From positions 248,001 through 312,000 of the forward strand of contig NZ_CP061297.1 of NCBI RefSeq assembly GCF_018687575.1: a DNA stretch of 64,000 bases, given 5' to 3'. Below the pieces are notes generated by a model. The model was given only the letters and a program-made list of their open reading frames with translations. It did no database searches and had not been told where the DNA came from. The translations under genes were made by a program, and so were the position numbers. This document shows positions 54,651 through 63,065 of this stretch, piece after piece. This DNA comes from Polynucleobacter asymbioticus (lineage in GTDB: Bacteria > Pseudomonadota > Gammaproteobacteria > Burkholderiales > Burkholderiaceae). Each line of letters begins with the position of its first letter. The stretch's first letter is position 1.

Positions 54651-55760
54651 ATGCACCCCATCTCTTTGTCCCAAAAATCTATCAGAATTCATCTTACAAA
54701 TGTAACTGGAACGGGAGCAAGTCAACTCTTAGAATCCCTGCTTCCCGCCTTAGTTGATTCTGAGCAAGCGCATGTTACGCAAATTTATCTACCAGATACG
54801 GGGATTTTGTCTGGATTTTCATTGGTATCTGAGAGTGTCATCATTAAACAGTACCGACGATTTCTTCCAAAGGCTATTTCAAGATTTTTAGAGTGCACAT
54901 TATTTGCCTATAAATTTAACGACTCAACCCCCATATTGGTGCTGGGCGATCTTCCCTTAAGAGTTCAGTGTAGGCAAACCCTATTTGTGCAAACCCCGCA
55001 TTTAATTTCCCCCAAAAGTTTTGCGTGGCATCCAAGGGGGTGGAAGTATTTAATAACTAGATTCATTTTCCGTCTGAATATGAATAGGGTAAGCACCTTC
55101 ATTGTACAAACAGACATAATGAAGACCTCCTTAATCGCTTCTTATCCATCAATAAAGGACAGGGTTAGAATTATTTCCCATCCGCCACCTCGATGGCTTT
55201 TGGAGTGCAAAATACCAGAGCGGCATCGTAAGGCTGAGATTCGCAATTTGAGGCTCATCTATCCTGCTGCAGAATATCCTCACAAGAACCATTCCCTGTT
55301 GAGTCGAATTGATATTGCTGAATCTAGGTTATGGCCTGTTGAAGAGCTACTGCTCACGATTAGGGAGGTTGTGAATCCAGCACCCAGTATTAGCTGGGTC
55401 CAATGCGTTGGCCATCTTTCTCCTGCTGAAATGATTCATGCATATGGAAGTGTTGATGGAATCCTATTCCTCTCAAAGAAAGAGAGCTTGGGTTTTCCTC
55501 TGGTAGAAGCCATGTTCTTTGGCTTACCAGTCATCTGCCCTGATTTGCCATACGCTAGAACGCTTTGTGGTGATCAGGGAATCTATTTCGACCCCGATAG
55601 TGTTGAGTCTTTACGAGCCGCTTTGATGGAATTAAAGGGGTTGTTATCTGATAATTGGAAGCCAGATTGGAGTGGGCAGCTTAGAGGCATTCCAAAAGAT
55701 TGGGACGGTGTTGCATCCAAAATTTTAGATTTAGCCATTAATCCACTGGTTGTTGATTGA
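54651..55760 (+). CDS. Glycosyltransferase, GT-B (family 1/4)
   Basis: A 369-residue protein beginning MHPISLSQKSIRIHLTNVTGTGASQLL, a GT-B acceptor-side pattern, with the FVQTPHLISPKSFAW and FIVQTDIMKTSLI middle section and a C-terminal donor domain (VQCVGHLSPAEMIHAYGSVDGILFLSKKESLGFPLVEAMFFGLPVICPD). ATG 54651 follows the previous stop by one base and is chosen over TTG 54630. It transfers an unknown sugar in assembly of the repeat unit. Confidence 0.83.
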   Translation: MHPISLSQKSIRIHLTNVTGTGASQLLESLLPALVDSEQAHVTQIYLPDTGILSGFSLVSESVIIKQYRRFLPKAISRFLECTLFAYKFNDSTPILVLGDLPLRVQCRQTLFVQTPHLISPKSFAWHPRGWKYLITRFIFRLNMNRVSTFIVQTDIMKTSLIASYPSIKDRVRIISHPPPRWLLECKIPERHRKAEIRNLRLIYPAAEYPHKNHSLLSRIDIAESRLWPVEELLLTIREVVNPAPSISWVQCVGHLSPAEMIHAYGSVDGILFLSKKESLGFPLVEAMFFGLPVICPDLPYARTLCGDQGIYFDPDSVESLRAALMELKGLLSDNWKPDWSGQLRGIPKDWDGVASKILDLAINPLVVD

Positions 55761-55762
55761 AA

Positions 55763-56521
55763 ATGTCGAATATAAAAATATCAATAATTACTGTAGTACG
55801 AAATCGCATAAAGGTGATTGGCCAAGCCATTTCAAGTGTTCAAAGTCAAGATTGCCAGAATATAGAGCATGTAATTATTGACGGTGCATCTACCGATGGA
55901 ACTCTGGAGCTTATTCAGAAATTGGTTGGAGAAAAAACAGTTCTGATTAGTGAGCCGGATAGCGGTATATACGATGCTCTTAATAAAGGGATTTTAAATT
56001 CAACTGGCGATGTTATTGGCGTATTACATTCTGATGATTATTTTTCCGATGAGCTTGTAATTTCACAGGTGTCAAAGCTCTTTGAAGACCCATCGATAGA
56101 TATTGTTTACGGTGACTTGGATTATGTTTCCAGCATCGATTCGGATAAAGTTATCCGTCACTGGGTAGCGGGAGAGTTTTCGCAGAAAAAGCTTTCGTGG
56201 GGCTGGATGCCACCTCATCCAACGGTATTTATTCGACGTTCCATTATTGAGGCATATGGGGCCTACGATACTGGCTATCGAATTTCTGGTGATTACGACT
56301 CCTTGCTCCGTTACTTTGGTCGCGGTAAAGCTAGGGCGATATACCTAAAGCGCGTTTTAGTAAAAATGCGTGTTGGTGGTGAAAGCAATCGATCCCTGAG
56401 GCACATCATGAGAAAAATGACTGAGGACTATCGCACGTTGCGTCAAAACAGGGTTGGTGGTTTTGGTGCCTTGATTTGGAAAAATATTAGCAAAATTGGT
56501 CAATTTATCAAGGCTGGATAA
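55763..56521 (+). CDS. Glycosyltransferase family 2 (GT-A)
   Basis: A 252-residue GT2 enzyme with ISIITVVRNRIKVIGQAISSVQSQ at the start, HVIIDGASTDGTLELI, the ISEPDSGIYDALNKGI and VLHSDDYFSDELVI stretch with the DD metal site, and WGWMPPHPTVFIRRSII. This set of motifs is typical of WcaA/WcaE-like transferases of capsule and colanic acid loci. ATG 55763 is two codons downstream of a possible TTG. Last plus-strand gene of the locus; it is convergent with the WecA-like gene. Confidence 0.9.
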   Translation: MSNIKISIITVVRNRIKVIGQAISSVQSQDCQNIEHVIIDGASTDGTLELIQKLVGEKTVLISEPDSGIYDALNKGILNSTGDVIGVLHSDDYFSDELVISQVSKLFEDPSIDIVYGDLDYVSSIDSDKVIRHWVAGEFSQKKLSWGWMPPHPTVFIRRSIIEAYGAYDTGYRISGDYDSLLRYFGRGKARAIYLKRVLVKMRVGGESNRSLRHIMRKMTEDYRTLRQNRVGGFGALIWKNISKIGQFIKAG

Positions 56522-56547
56522 TTCGTGTAATACCTCTTTGACCTTAC

Positions 56548-57642
56548 CTACCTTCTAGTGATCAGGTATTCCGGCACTTTGTAACGCACTATTGCCCAAT
56601 AGAGCCAAGCGTAAGATATTGCAAAGAGCATTGCAAATCCCTTTAGCGCAAGGTGATAGCGCCAGAAGAGCACCGCAGGAATAACGCCTAAAAGACAGAG
56701 TAGCCAAAGATAAGGCGATGTCATTGAGTTTCTGTAAATCTGAAGTTGTTGGTTCTGATCGCTATTGTCCCAGCGCACTATTCGGCGATAAATGAGTTGA
56801 TGCAGATGAAGAGCATCTGGCATACCGGGATGAACACGCTTGAGAATCACTCTGCGGTAGATTGTGAAAAGTGTTTCAAAAATAGGGTAAATGCAAAGTA
56901 ATAGCGGAAACCATTTGGATACTTCTGGATGTCTTGCTGTCAAGAGGACCGAGAGTTCTGCAATCCAAAAACCCACCAGATAAGCGCCGCCATCACCCAA
57001 GAAAATGAGGCCGCGTGGATAGTTCCAGACCAGAAAACCCAATAAGGCGCCAATCATAGCCAGCGCTGCAATCATGATTTGGGTGTCGCCAACCTGAAAA
57101 GCCACATAAGTCAGGCCACCAAGAATGATGATTGCAACCATGCTCGATAAACCGTTGTAGCCATCAATAATGTTAAAGGCATTTGCCACCCCTGCAACTG
57201 CAAAGCAGGTAATTCCAATGGCTAGTGCTGGGTAGGCAAGCATTAAGTTATCAATACCCAAAATCTGGACTGAGGTCAGCCAGCCTCCCAAGAGGTGACC
57301 GGCAATTGCAGCAGCAATGAAGCTTGCAATCAGGCGAACCTTAACACCTACTTTTTTTATAATGTCTTCGAGAAACCCAAATAGAAAGGCTGGTAGTGAC
57401 GATGCAATAAGGAGTAATCCAAAATTACCAACGGCTTCATTCTCAAAGCGCCGAACTACTAGTGAGATGATCAACCCAAGTAGTATTCCGAGGCCACCAA
57501 TTCTTGGAACTATATGACTATGAAATTTTTGTATTGCGGTAGTGTCAGAGTCGGCGCTAAATTTGGAATGCAAATGGCTACTACGAATCACCCAAAGAGT
57601 GATTAATAAGGATGTTAGAAAGGAGACGGCTAAAACACTCAT
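56548..57642 (-). CDS. Undecaprenyl-phosphate sugar-1-phosphate transferase (WecA/WbpL family)
   Basis: A polytopic membrane enzyme of 364 residues (MraY/WecA family) that starts glycan assembly by moving a sugar 1-phosphate onto undecaprenyl phosphate. Motifs: VPRIGGLGILLGL near the N-terminus, FLFGFLEDIIKKVGVKVRL, ANAFNIIDGYNGLSS with the catalytic Asp, IFLGDGGAYLVGF, and the C-terminal cytoplasmic HPGMPDALHLHQLIYRR with the HxH sugar site. At least nine hydrophobic helices are visible. It lies at the edge of the polysaccharide locus in the opposite direction and probably supplies its initiating step. Confidence 0.9.
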   Translation of the reverse strand: MSVLAVSFLTSLLITLWVIRSSHLHSKFSADSDTTAIQKFHSHIVPRIGGLGILLGLIISLVVRRFENEAVGNFGLLLIASSLPAFLFGFLEDIIKKVGVKVRLIASFIAAAIAGHLLGGWLTSVQILGIDNLMLAYPALAIGITCFAVAGVANAFNIIDGYNGLSSMVAIIILGGLTYVAFQVGDTQIMIAALAMIGALLGFLVWNYPRGLIFLGDGGAYLVGFWIAELSVLLTARHPEVSKWFPLLLCIYPIFETLFTIYRRVILKRVHPGMPDALHLHQLIYRRIVRWDNSDQNQQLQIYRNSMTSPYLWLLCLLGVIPAVLFWRYHLALKGFAMLFAISYAWLYWAIVRYKVPEYLITRR

Positions 57643-57654
57643 GCTTCCTTAGTT

Positions 57655-57677
57655 ATAAAAAGTACACATATGTGTAC
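57655..57677 (-). terminator. 16-bp perfect palindrome upstream of the WecA-like gene (terminator or operator)
   Basis: gtacacatatgtgtac at 57662-57677 is a perfect 16-bp palindrome. Read on the minus strand it is followed by TTTTTATAAC, so it could end chaA transcription. It also sits 19 bases before the WecA-like start and could be a binding site. Confidence 0.5.
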
Positions 57678-57703
57678 CAATTTTAGTCTATTGAGATAGC
57701 CTC

Positions 57704-58723
57704 TTATGGCACCAAACTCAAAAACAAGAACTCAAAGAAGATAATCAAGTGCACTACGCCCTGTAAGAGTGTTGTTCTGCCAATGGCTAGAGTTAGCGCC
57801 CCAATGAAGAAGCTCAGGTACATCAGAGTCATATTCAGGCTACTGATGCCTAGGCTTAGTGGCAGATTGAAGAAAATCGCTATTGCGGCAACCGTAGGGA
57901 TTGTGAGTCCAATGCTGGCTAGGGCTGATCCAAGCGCTAGGTTTAAGCTACTTTGTAATCGGTTAGCTCGGGCTGCCCTGACTGCTGCATAAGCCTCCGG
58001 CAGTAATACCAACATCGCAATGGCAATACCAACAACTGTCTTGGGTGCTCCCGCTGCTTTAACTCCAGCCTCAATTGCGGGGTTAAGTGCCTCCGCTAGA
58101 CCTACAACGACGATTAGTGAAATCAGTAAAAGGAATGCGCTAACAGTTGTTTTGAGATTGCTAGGCTTTTCAGCGTGTGTATTGCTGTTTGATTTTTGTT
58201 CTTCCGTCTTTGGCAGGTAGTAGTCGCGATGACTGATTGTCTGGAAAAATAAGAAGGCAATGTACAGGGCAAAACAGGCAATACCCGCAAAGGCAAGTTG
58301 GCTCTTAGTAAAGTCTGGTCCTGGAGTGCTGGTAGTAACCATAGGCATTACCAAAATAAAGGTAGCCATCGCTGTGAGTACGCCTAATGCAGAGTTAGTG
58401 CCCTCATTGCGAAAAGACATCTCATGATGCTTAAAGCCTCCCATGAAGATACACAGCCCAATCACGCCATTAATCACAATCATGACGGTTGCAAAGACGG
58501 CATCACGAGCAATAAATTCAGCACCCTCGTGACCGGCAAGCATCATAGCGATGATGAGGGATACCTCAATAATAGTGACGCTGATCGAGAGCACCAGGGT
58601 GCCGTAAGGCTCACCCGTTTTATGAGCGATAACTTCAGCATGGTGAACTGCTGATAGCACTGCCCCTATCAGAGTAATGCCCATCAGAATGATGAACCAG
58701 GTTTGACTGAGCAGATATGCCAT
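57704..58723 (-). CDS. chaA: ChaA-type calcium/cation-proton antiporter
   Basis: CaCA-superfamily membrane antiporter of 339 residues. The first alpha-repeat has HHAEVIAHKTGEPYGTLVLSISVTIIEVSLI with the conserved acidic GEPYGT motif, and the second has MLVLLPEAYAAVRAARANRLQSSLNLALGSALASIGLTIP. About ten hydrophobic helices are present. E. coli ChaA exports Na+, K+ or Ca2+ in exchange for protons at alkaline pH. It stands alone, between the palindrome and the divergent cbiX. Confidence 0.88.
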   Translation of the reverse strand: MAYLLSQTWFIILMGITLIGAVLSAVHHAEVIAHKTGEPYGTLVLSISVTIIEVSLIIAMMLAGHEGAEFIARDAVFATVMIVINGVIGLCIFMGGFKHHEMSFRNEGTNSALGVLTAMATFILVMPMVTTSTPGPDFTKSQLAFAGIACFALYIAFLFFQTISHRDYYLPKTEEQKSNSNTHAEKPSNLKTTVSAFLLLISLIVVVGLAEALNPAIEAGVKAAGAPKTVVGIAIAMLVLLPEAYAAVRAARANRLQSSLNLALGSALASIGLTIPTVAAIAIFFNLPLSLGISSLNMTLMYLSFFIGALTLAIGRTTLLQGVVHLIIFFEFLFLSLVP

Positions 58724-58813
58724 ATTGAGTAATGAGTGCAGGTTATATGTTGGTGAAGTGCTTAAACTCAGGGTAAGCTTGAGCGATTAATGCTGATAGT
58801 TTAAAAGGTTTAT

Positions 58814-59182
58814 ATGAATATGAAGGCAATTGTTTTGTTTGGTCATGGTGCCCGTGATGCTCGTTGGCGCGAGCCTTTTGATCGCTTAGCTTCGCTCTGG
58901 AGGGTGCGCTATCCCAATACTCCGGTGGAGCTAGCCTTTTTGGAGCTCATGCAGCCAAGCTTAGAGGAGGCGATTGCTGCCCAAGTATCGGCGGGCGTTA
59001 GAGAAGTGGTGGTTGTGCCTGTCTTTTTTGGGCAAGGCGGCCATTTACGCAACGACTTCCCAGTGTTGCTTACAGCTTGTCAGGAAAAATTCCCCAACGT
59101 GACTTTAAGCGCTACGCCTGCTGTTGGTGAGGATGATGCTGTCTTGCAAGCCATCATTGATTTTGCCGCTAGAGCCATCTAA
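58814..59182 (+). CDS. cbiX: Small CbiX: sirohydrochlorin chelatase
   Basis: A 122-residue single-domain chelatase. Metal-binding His residues are in LFGHGARD and GQGGHLRND, with MQPSLEEAIAAQVSAGVREVVVVPVFF between them, as in CbiX-S and SirB. It inserts Fe2+ (or Co2+) into sirohydrochlorin. Its neighbours cobA and cysI make the tetrapyrrole precursor and use siroheme, so iron insertion for sulfite reductase is the likely role. The last 78 bases overlap the end of the convergent cobA. Confidence 0.9.
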   Translation: MNMKAIVLFGHGARDARWREPFDRLASLWRVRYPNTPVELAFLELMQPSLEEAIAAQVSAGVREVVVVPVFFGQGGHLRNDFPVLLTACQEKFPNVTLSATPAVGEDDAVLQAIIDFAARAI

Positions 59183-59959
59183 GTTCTCGACTAGATTATT
59201 GGCGATATTGCCTGTTTGTTGTTTCTTCCTTAAGGCTTCACCAACCATGATGAGTGCAGGCGAGGCACTATCAAACCAGTCATTGGCTTTGCCATCAGCT
59301 AATTGACCGAGGGTGCTTGACCAGTGACGCTCATTCTTGGTGCTGACCGCTTCTAGGATATGAACTGGAGTTTGATTGGTGTGTTGGGAGTTGCTTCCAA
59401 TTAATTGTTTGGCAATATTGCTAGCATCTTTGCGGCCCATGTAATACACCACAGTATCTGCACTTGGGTTTTGCAGGGGTTGGCTCTTGTTCCCCTCCGC
59501 TTCATCAGCTTGCGCCAAAGTCACAAAAGCAACACTTCTACTAACGCCACGTAATGTCAGTGATTGCTGAATAGCTGCTGCACCTGCTAGGGCGGCAGTA
59601 ATGCCTGGTACTACTTGGACTTCAATGTGATGCTGTTTGAGCGCTTGAATTTCTTCATCAGCGCGACCAAACATCATGGGGTCACCGCCTTTAAGCCTGA
59701 CAATGATTTGGTGTTTCTGTGCCGCATCGATTAAGCGCTTATTAATGAAGTGCTGGGCTGAAGACAGCTTGCCACAACGTTTGCCTACAGGCACTTTAAT
59801 AGCTTGAGGGCATAGCTCCAGCATGGCTGGATCAACTAATGCATCATGAAAAATAATATCAGCCTTCTCTAAGAGTTTGGCTCCGCGTACGGTAATCAGA
59901 TCAGCGGCACCAGGACCTGCGCCAACTAAATAGACTTTGCCGAGGGTAGCGTTTTTCAT
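59105..59959 (-). CDS. cobA: Uroporphyrinogen-III C-methyltransferase (SUMT)
   Basis: SUMT methylates uroporphyrinogen III twice to precorrin-2, the branch to siroheme. The 284-residue protein shows VYLVGAGPGAADLITVRGAKLLEKADIIFHDALV, RCGKLSSAQHFINKRL, VRLKGGDPMMFGR, VVPGITAALAGAA and ALIMVGEAL. The tail of about 40 residues after that motif (SSGKINDGLQDS) is not conserved and is encoded by DNA that is antisense to cbiX. It overlaps the upstream DUF934 gene by 4 bases. Precorrin-2 dehydrogenase is not encoded here. Confidence 0.92.
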   Translation of the reverse strand: MKNATLGKVYLVGAGPGAADLITVRGAKLLEKADIIFHDALVDPAMLELCPQAIKVPVGKRCGKLSSAQHFINKRLIDAAQKHQIIVRLKGGDPMMFGRADEEIQALKQHHIEVQVVPGITAALAGAAAIQQSLTLRGVSRSVAFVTLAQADEAEGNKSQPLQNPSADTVVYYMGRKDASNIAKQLIGSNSQHTNQTPVHILEAVSTKNERHWSSTLGQLADGKANDWFDSASPALIMVGEALRKKQQTGNIANNLVENLDGSSGKINDGLQDSIILTNSRRSA

Positions 59960-60504
59960 GATGCTGCAATAGTGGCGCGTTGATCGCGCCAGCTGTTTTG
60001 CGTGACCACTGAGAAGAGATCAAATTGTTTAAGGGCAACATCCAGATTTTGATCTGCACGTAGCTCAAAAGTATCAAAGCCTACTCTGGCGCCTTGTAAG
60101 AGCTGATCAATAAGGACATCACCAATCGCTCGAACTTCACCTTGCCAGTCAAAGCGACCCCTCAGGAGTGCTGCAGTGCTAAAACTTCTGCCATCTCTAA
60201 AAATCGGGAAGTGTGCGCCAACTACTGGCCATAGTGATTTGCCAGCTTCAATGATGTCAGTATGTTTCAGAATGTCATCATCTGCCGCAAACCAAACACC
60301 AATCTCACCTTGATTTGCGCGATGGATGATGTCAGGATTTTTATAGTGCGTGATCCACCAATGAAATGGCACCAGTACCTTATGCATTCCATGCTCTAGG
60401 TCCGGAATGCCACCTTCGTCATGTTCACCATCCCATACCTGCCATCTATTGGGGATAAGAGAGGGCTTGCCATCTTTTGGAAAAGAAATAATTTGCTTAT
60501 TCAT
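59956..60504 (-). CDS. DUF934 protein associated with sulfite reductase
   Basis: A 182-residue DUF934 family member with the typical NRWQVWDGEHDEGGIPDLEHGMHKVLVPFHWW, IGVWFAADDD, WPVVGAHFPIFRDGRSFSTAALLRGRF and VRAIGDVLIDQL. Genes of this family are nearly always next to cysI/sir in alpha- and betaproteobacteria, and the protein is thought to assist sulfite reduction; no activity is proven. It is between cysI (19 bases upstream) and cobA (overlap ATGA). Confidence 0.9.
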   Translation of the reverse strand: MNKQIISFPKDGKPSLIPNRWQVWDGEHDEGGIPDLEHGMHKVLVPFHWWITHYKNPDIIHRANQGEIGVWFAADDDILKHTDIIEAGKSLWPVVGAHFPIFRDGRSFSTAALLRGRFDWQGEVRAIGDVLIDQLLQGARVGFDTFELRADQNLDVALKQFDLFSVVTQNSWRDQRATIAAS

Positions 60505-60523
60505 ATGCTTATTTTTTTGATGG

Positions 60524-62263
60524 CTAGGCTATCGCACCTTTGCTTGATTCTTTGGAGTGTTTACCATTGTTCCTATAGGCGGCTTCTTTAAAGGGCGCTA
60601 CACCTAGGCGACGATAAGTATCGATAAAAGGTTCATCTGCTGTACGCTGCTCGACATAGGTATTGATCAGGCTAGTCATCACATCCGGAATCTCATTGGC
60701 ATAGAAAGAGGGTCCAATGACTTTGCCTATAGAGGCATCGTTACCTTGGTCGCCACCTAGAGTGATTTGGTACCACTCCTCACCATCCTTATCGACACCC
60801 AGAACGCCAATATTGCCAACGTGATGGTGACCGCAGGAGTTAATGCAACCAGAGATATTTAAAGTGATATCTCCCAAGTCATGCAGATAATCCAAATCAT
60901 CAAATCGTTCTTGAATGGCTTTGGCAATTGGTAGTGATTTGGCATTGGCCAGTGAGCAGAAGTCGCCACCAGGGCAAGCAATGATGTCAGTTAGTAGGCC
61001 AATATTAGGCAAGACTAAGTTGTAGTTTTTAGCCGCACGCCATAAGTTGAGAAGCTCCATCTGCTCAACATCAGCTAATACCAGATTCTGTTCATGGGTA
61101 ACGCGCAGTTCACCAAAGCTATATTGGTCTGCTAAGTCGGCAATGGCATTCATTTGGGCGCTGGTGGCATCGCCAGGAGCTGCAGTGCCATGGGGCTTTA
61201 GTGAGAGTATGACCGAAGCATATCCAGGCACTTGATGCGGCTTTACGTTGCGCTCTAGCCAGCGAGTAAACCCAATTTTCTCACTAGCATTGAGTTTGGA
61301 GTCAGCATGGGATTGCAATTGCTCATCGCTCAATTCTGTCAGATCTTTGTAGTTTGGCTTAGTGAAGTGCTTGGCGACGCGCTCCCACTCAGCTTGAGTG
61401 AAATTATCTTTACTCTGTTTTGCTTCATTGTGAAAGTTTGCCCATTCGCCTTCTACTTGGCGGGCAAACTCTTCTGGCCCTAAGGCTTTGACCAAAATCT
61501 TGATGCGGGCTTTATAGAGATTATCTCTCCTACCAAAGCGGTTATACACACGCAATAGGGCGGTCAAATAGCTTGGCAGAACTTGCCATGGCAAGCCTTG
61601 CTTAATTAATGATCCCAGTATGGGTGTGCGACCCATGCCGCCGCCAGCATAAATATCTGCAGTTAATTCACCATTATTGATGGCAGGATTTTTCTTGAGC
61701 TCAATGCCAACATCATGGCAAAGCAAAACTGTACGATCTTCTTTAGCACCATTAATTGCAAATTTAAATTTGCGAGGAAGGTGAGCAAACTCGGGATGCA
61801 GAGTTGACCATTGACGCAGTAGCTCACAGATGGGTCGTGGGTCGACGTATTCGTCAGCAGCAACACCTGCAAAGGCATCGCTCGTAATATTGCGAATACA
61901 GTTACCAGAAGTCTGGATGGCATGCATCTCCACTTTGGCTAGCTCAGCCAGAATGTCAGGAGTTTTCTCTAACTCAACCCAATTAAATTGAATGTTCTGA
62001 CGAGTTGTGAAGTGTCCATACCCCCGGTCATATTTATCAGCAATAAACGCCAGGGTGCGCAATTGTTTGGAGCTCAACAGGCCATAAGGGATGGCGATAC
62101 GCAGCATATATGCATGGCGCTGGTGGTACAGACCATTTTGAAGTCGAAGGGGGCGAAACTCTTCTTCGGCTAGGGTGCCGTTTAAGCGACGCTCAACTTG
62201 GTTTTGAAATTGGATAACCCGTTGATCTACAAGGGTTTGGTCAATATGGTCATATTTATACAT
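60524..62263 (-). CDS. cysI: Assimilatory sulfite reductase hemoprotein (siroheme, [4Fe-4S])
   Basis: A nitrite/sulfite reductase superfamily protein of 579 residues with two ferredoxin-like and two catalytic repeats. The cluster and siroheme ligands are the four Cys of CPGGDFC and the later CINSC, within NISGCINSCGHHHVGNIGVLG. KFKFAINGAKEDR and QTSGNCIRNITSDAFAG are siroheme/substrate-side motifs. It reduces sulfite to sulfide, probably with ferredoxin or an unlinked reductase, as no cysJ is present. First gene of cysI - DUF934 - cobA. An A+T-rich palindrome lies about 55-78 bases upstream of the ATG and may regulate the unit. Confidence 0.92.
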   Translation of the reverse strand: MYKYDHIDQTLVDQRVIQFQNQVERRLNGTLAEEEFRPLRLQNGLYHQRHAYMLRIAIPYGLLSSKQLRTLAFIADKYDRGYGHFTTRQNIQFNWVELEKTPDILAELAKVEMHAIQTSGNCIRNITSDAFAGVAADEYVDPRPICELLRQWSTLHPEFAHLPRKFKFAINGAKEDRTVLLCHDVGIELKKNPAINNGELTADIYAGGGMGRTPILGSLIKQGLPWQVLPSYLTALLRVYNRFGRRDNLYKARIKILVKALGPEEFARQVEGEWANFHNEAKQSKDNFTQAEWERVAKHFTKPNYKDLTELSDEQLQSHADSKLNASEKIGFTRWLERNVKPHQVPGYASVILSLKPHGTAAPGDATSAQMNAIADLADQYSFGELRVTHEQNLVLADVEQMELLNLWRAAKNYNLVLPNIGLLTDIIACPGGDFCSLANAKSLPIAKAIQERFDDLDYLHDLGDITLNISGCINSCGHHHVGNIGVLGVDKDGEEWYQITLGGDQGNDASIGKVIGPSFYANEIPDVMTSLINTYVEQRTADEPFIDTYRRLGVAPFKEAAYRNNGKHSKESSKGAIA

Positions 62264-62317
62264 AGCCTTATATTGTCTGGGGCTATGACCATAACTACAA
62301 ATACTTAAATATTGAAT

Positions 62318-62341
62318 CTATATATCTGTATTGATATATAG
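62318..62341. promoter_or_regulatory. Perfect inverted repeat upstream of cysI
   Basis: ctatatatc (62318-62326) and gatatatag (62333-62341) form a perfect 9-bp inverted repeat with a 6-base spacer, 55-78 bases before the cysI ATG. It suits a dimeric regulator (CysB/LysR type or other). Its A+T richness makes chance more likely than for a G+C palindrome. Confidence 0.45.
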
Positions 62342-62342
62342 G

Positions 62343-62387
62343 GTTAGACCATGTTGAATAGATGCCTTATTCCTGAGGAGGTCTAAC
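62343..62387. repeat. Inverted repeat in the cysI / membrane-protein gap
   Basis: gttagacc (62343-62350) and ggtctaac (62380-62387) are perfectly complementary, 29 bases apart. They are downstream of the small membrane protein gene (minus strand) and upstream of cysI. It may be part of the cysI leader or a stem-loop at the 3' end of the previous transcript. Confidence 0.35.
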
Positions 62388-62395
62388 TATCCTGC

Positions 62396-62767
62396 TTAGA
62401 GGCTAAATTCTCGGTAATGCCTGTAGAGATTGGCAATCGATGCAAAGCCCAGCACGACAATCAGAACAGCAAAAAGATAGTCGGTTGTCAGGTAGGTAAA
62501 CACGCCTACTTGAATGGCAATAGCTGCAGCAATGAAGGCAGCGATTGCACCAAAGACCACTAACTTGAAGTTCGGAATAAATGCACCCAGAGTAATAGCA
62601 ACAAACAATAGAACAAGTTCAGAAACCAGTTGATCCGCCATTAAGAAGATCCCGTTGGTGAACTCCGGATTAGTCAACTTACCAACAACTGCGAGCACCA
62701 GAATGCTGGCCAATACCGCAAAGTTGAGCTTGGCTTTCTTGAGAATGTTGAGGAGTTGATCATTCAT
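62396..62767 (-). CDS. Small integral membrane protein of unknown function
   Basis: A 123-residue protein with four hydrophobic helices (FAVLASILVLAVVG, ELVLLFVAITLGAFI, LVVFGAIAAFIAAAIAI, YLFAVLIVVLGFASI). I do not recognise the family. It starts with MNDQLLNILKKAKLNF and ends with the charged NLYRHYREFSL. It lies 38 bases after another small membrane protein gene on the same strand, and both may belong to one transcript with the amidohydrolase gene. Confidence 0.65.
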   Translation of the reverse strand: MNDQLLNILKKAKLNFAVLASILVLAVVGKLTNPEFTNGIFLMADQLVSELVLLFVAITLGAFIPNFKLVVFGAIAAFIAAAIAIQVGVFTYLTTDYLFAVLIVVLGFASIANLYRHYREFSL

Positions 62768-62805
62768 GATGGCAGCGACTTCCTAGTGTTTGCTGGTATT
62801 GGTAA

Positions 62806-63027
62806 TTAGGACTGCCCACTGAATACTAGGCTGATGCCAATCCACAAAAGGATGAAGGCAGCCAAAATAGTGAAGCCAATCTTTTTAAGAAAGTATTCGA
62901 GAGTATCCATATAGGCTTCATCGTTGCGACCAAAGTATTGATCAAAGCGTTTCCATACCAGGCGACCCACTACTAGTGGAAGTAGCATGGCAACAATGCC
63001 GAAAATAATAGTAAACGTGTTATCCAT
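62806..63027 (-). CDS. Small membrane protein of unknown function
   Basis: A 73-residue protein with two hydrophobic helices, TIIFGIVAMLLPLVVGRLVW and IGFTILAAFILLWIGISLVF, separated by a charged loop (KRFDQYFGRNDEAYMDTLEYFLKK). No family is recognised. The helix-loop-helix hairpin could be a small subunit or regulator. It is 38 bases downstream of the amidohydrolase gene. Confidence 0.62.
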   Translation of the reverse strand: MDNTFTIIFGIVAMLLPLVVGRLVWKRFDQYFGRNDEAYMDTLEYFLKKIGFTILAAFILLWIGISLVFSGQS

Positions 63028-63065
63028 GGAGCTTATATTCTTTCTTGCGAATTTCTTATTTGTTT

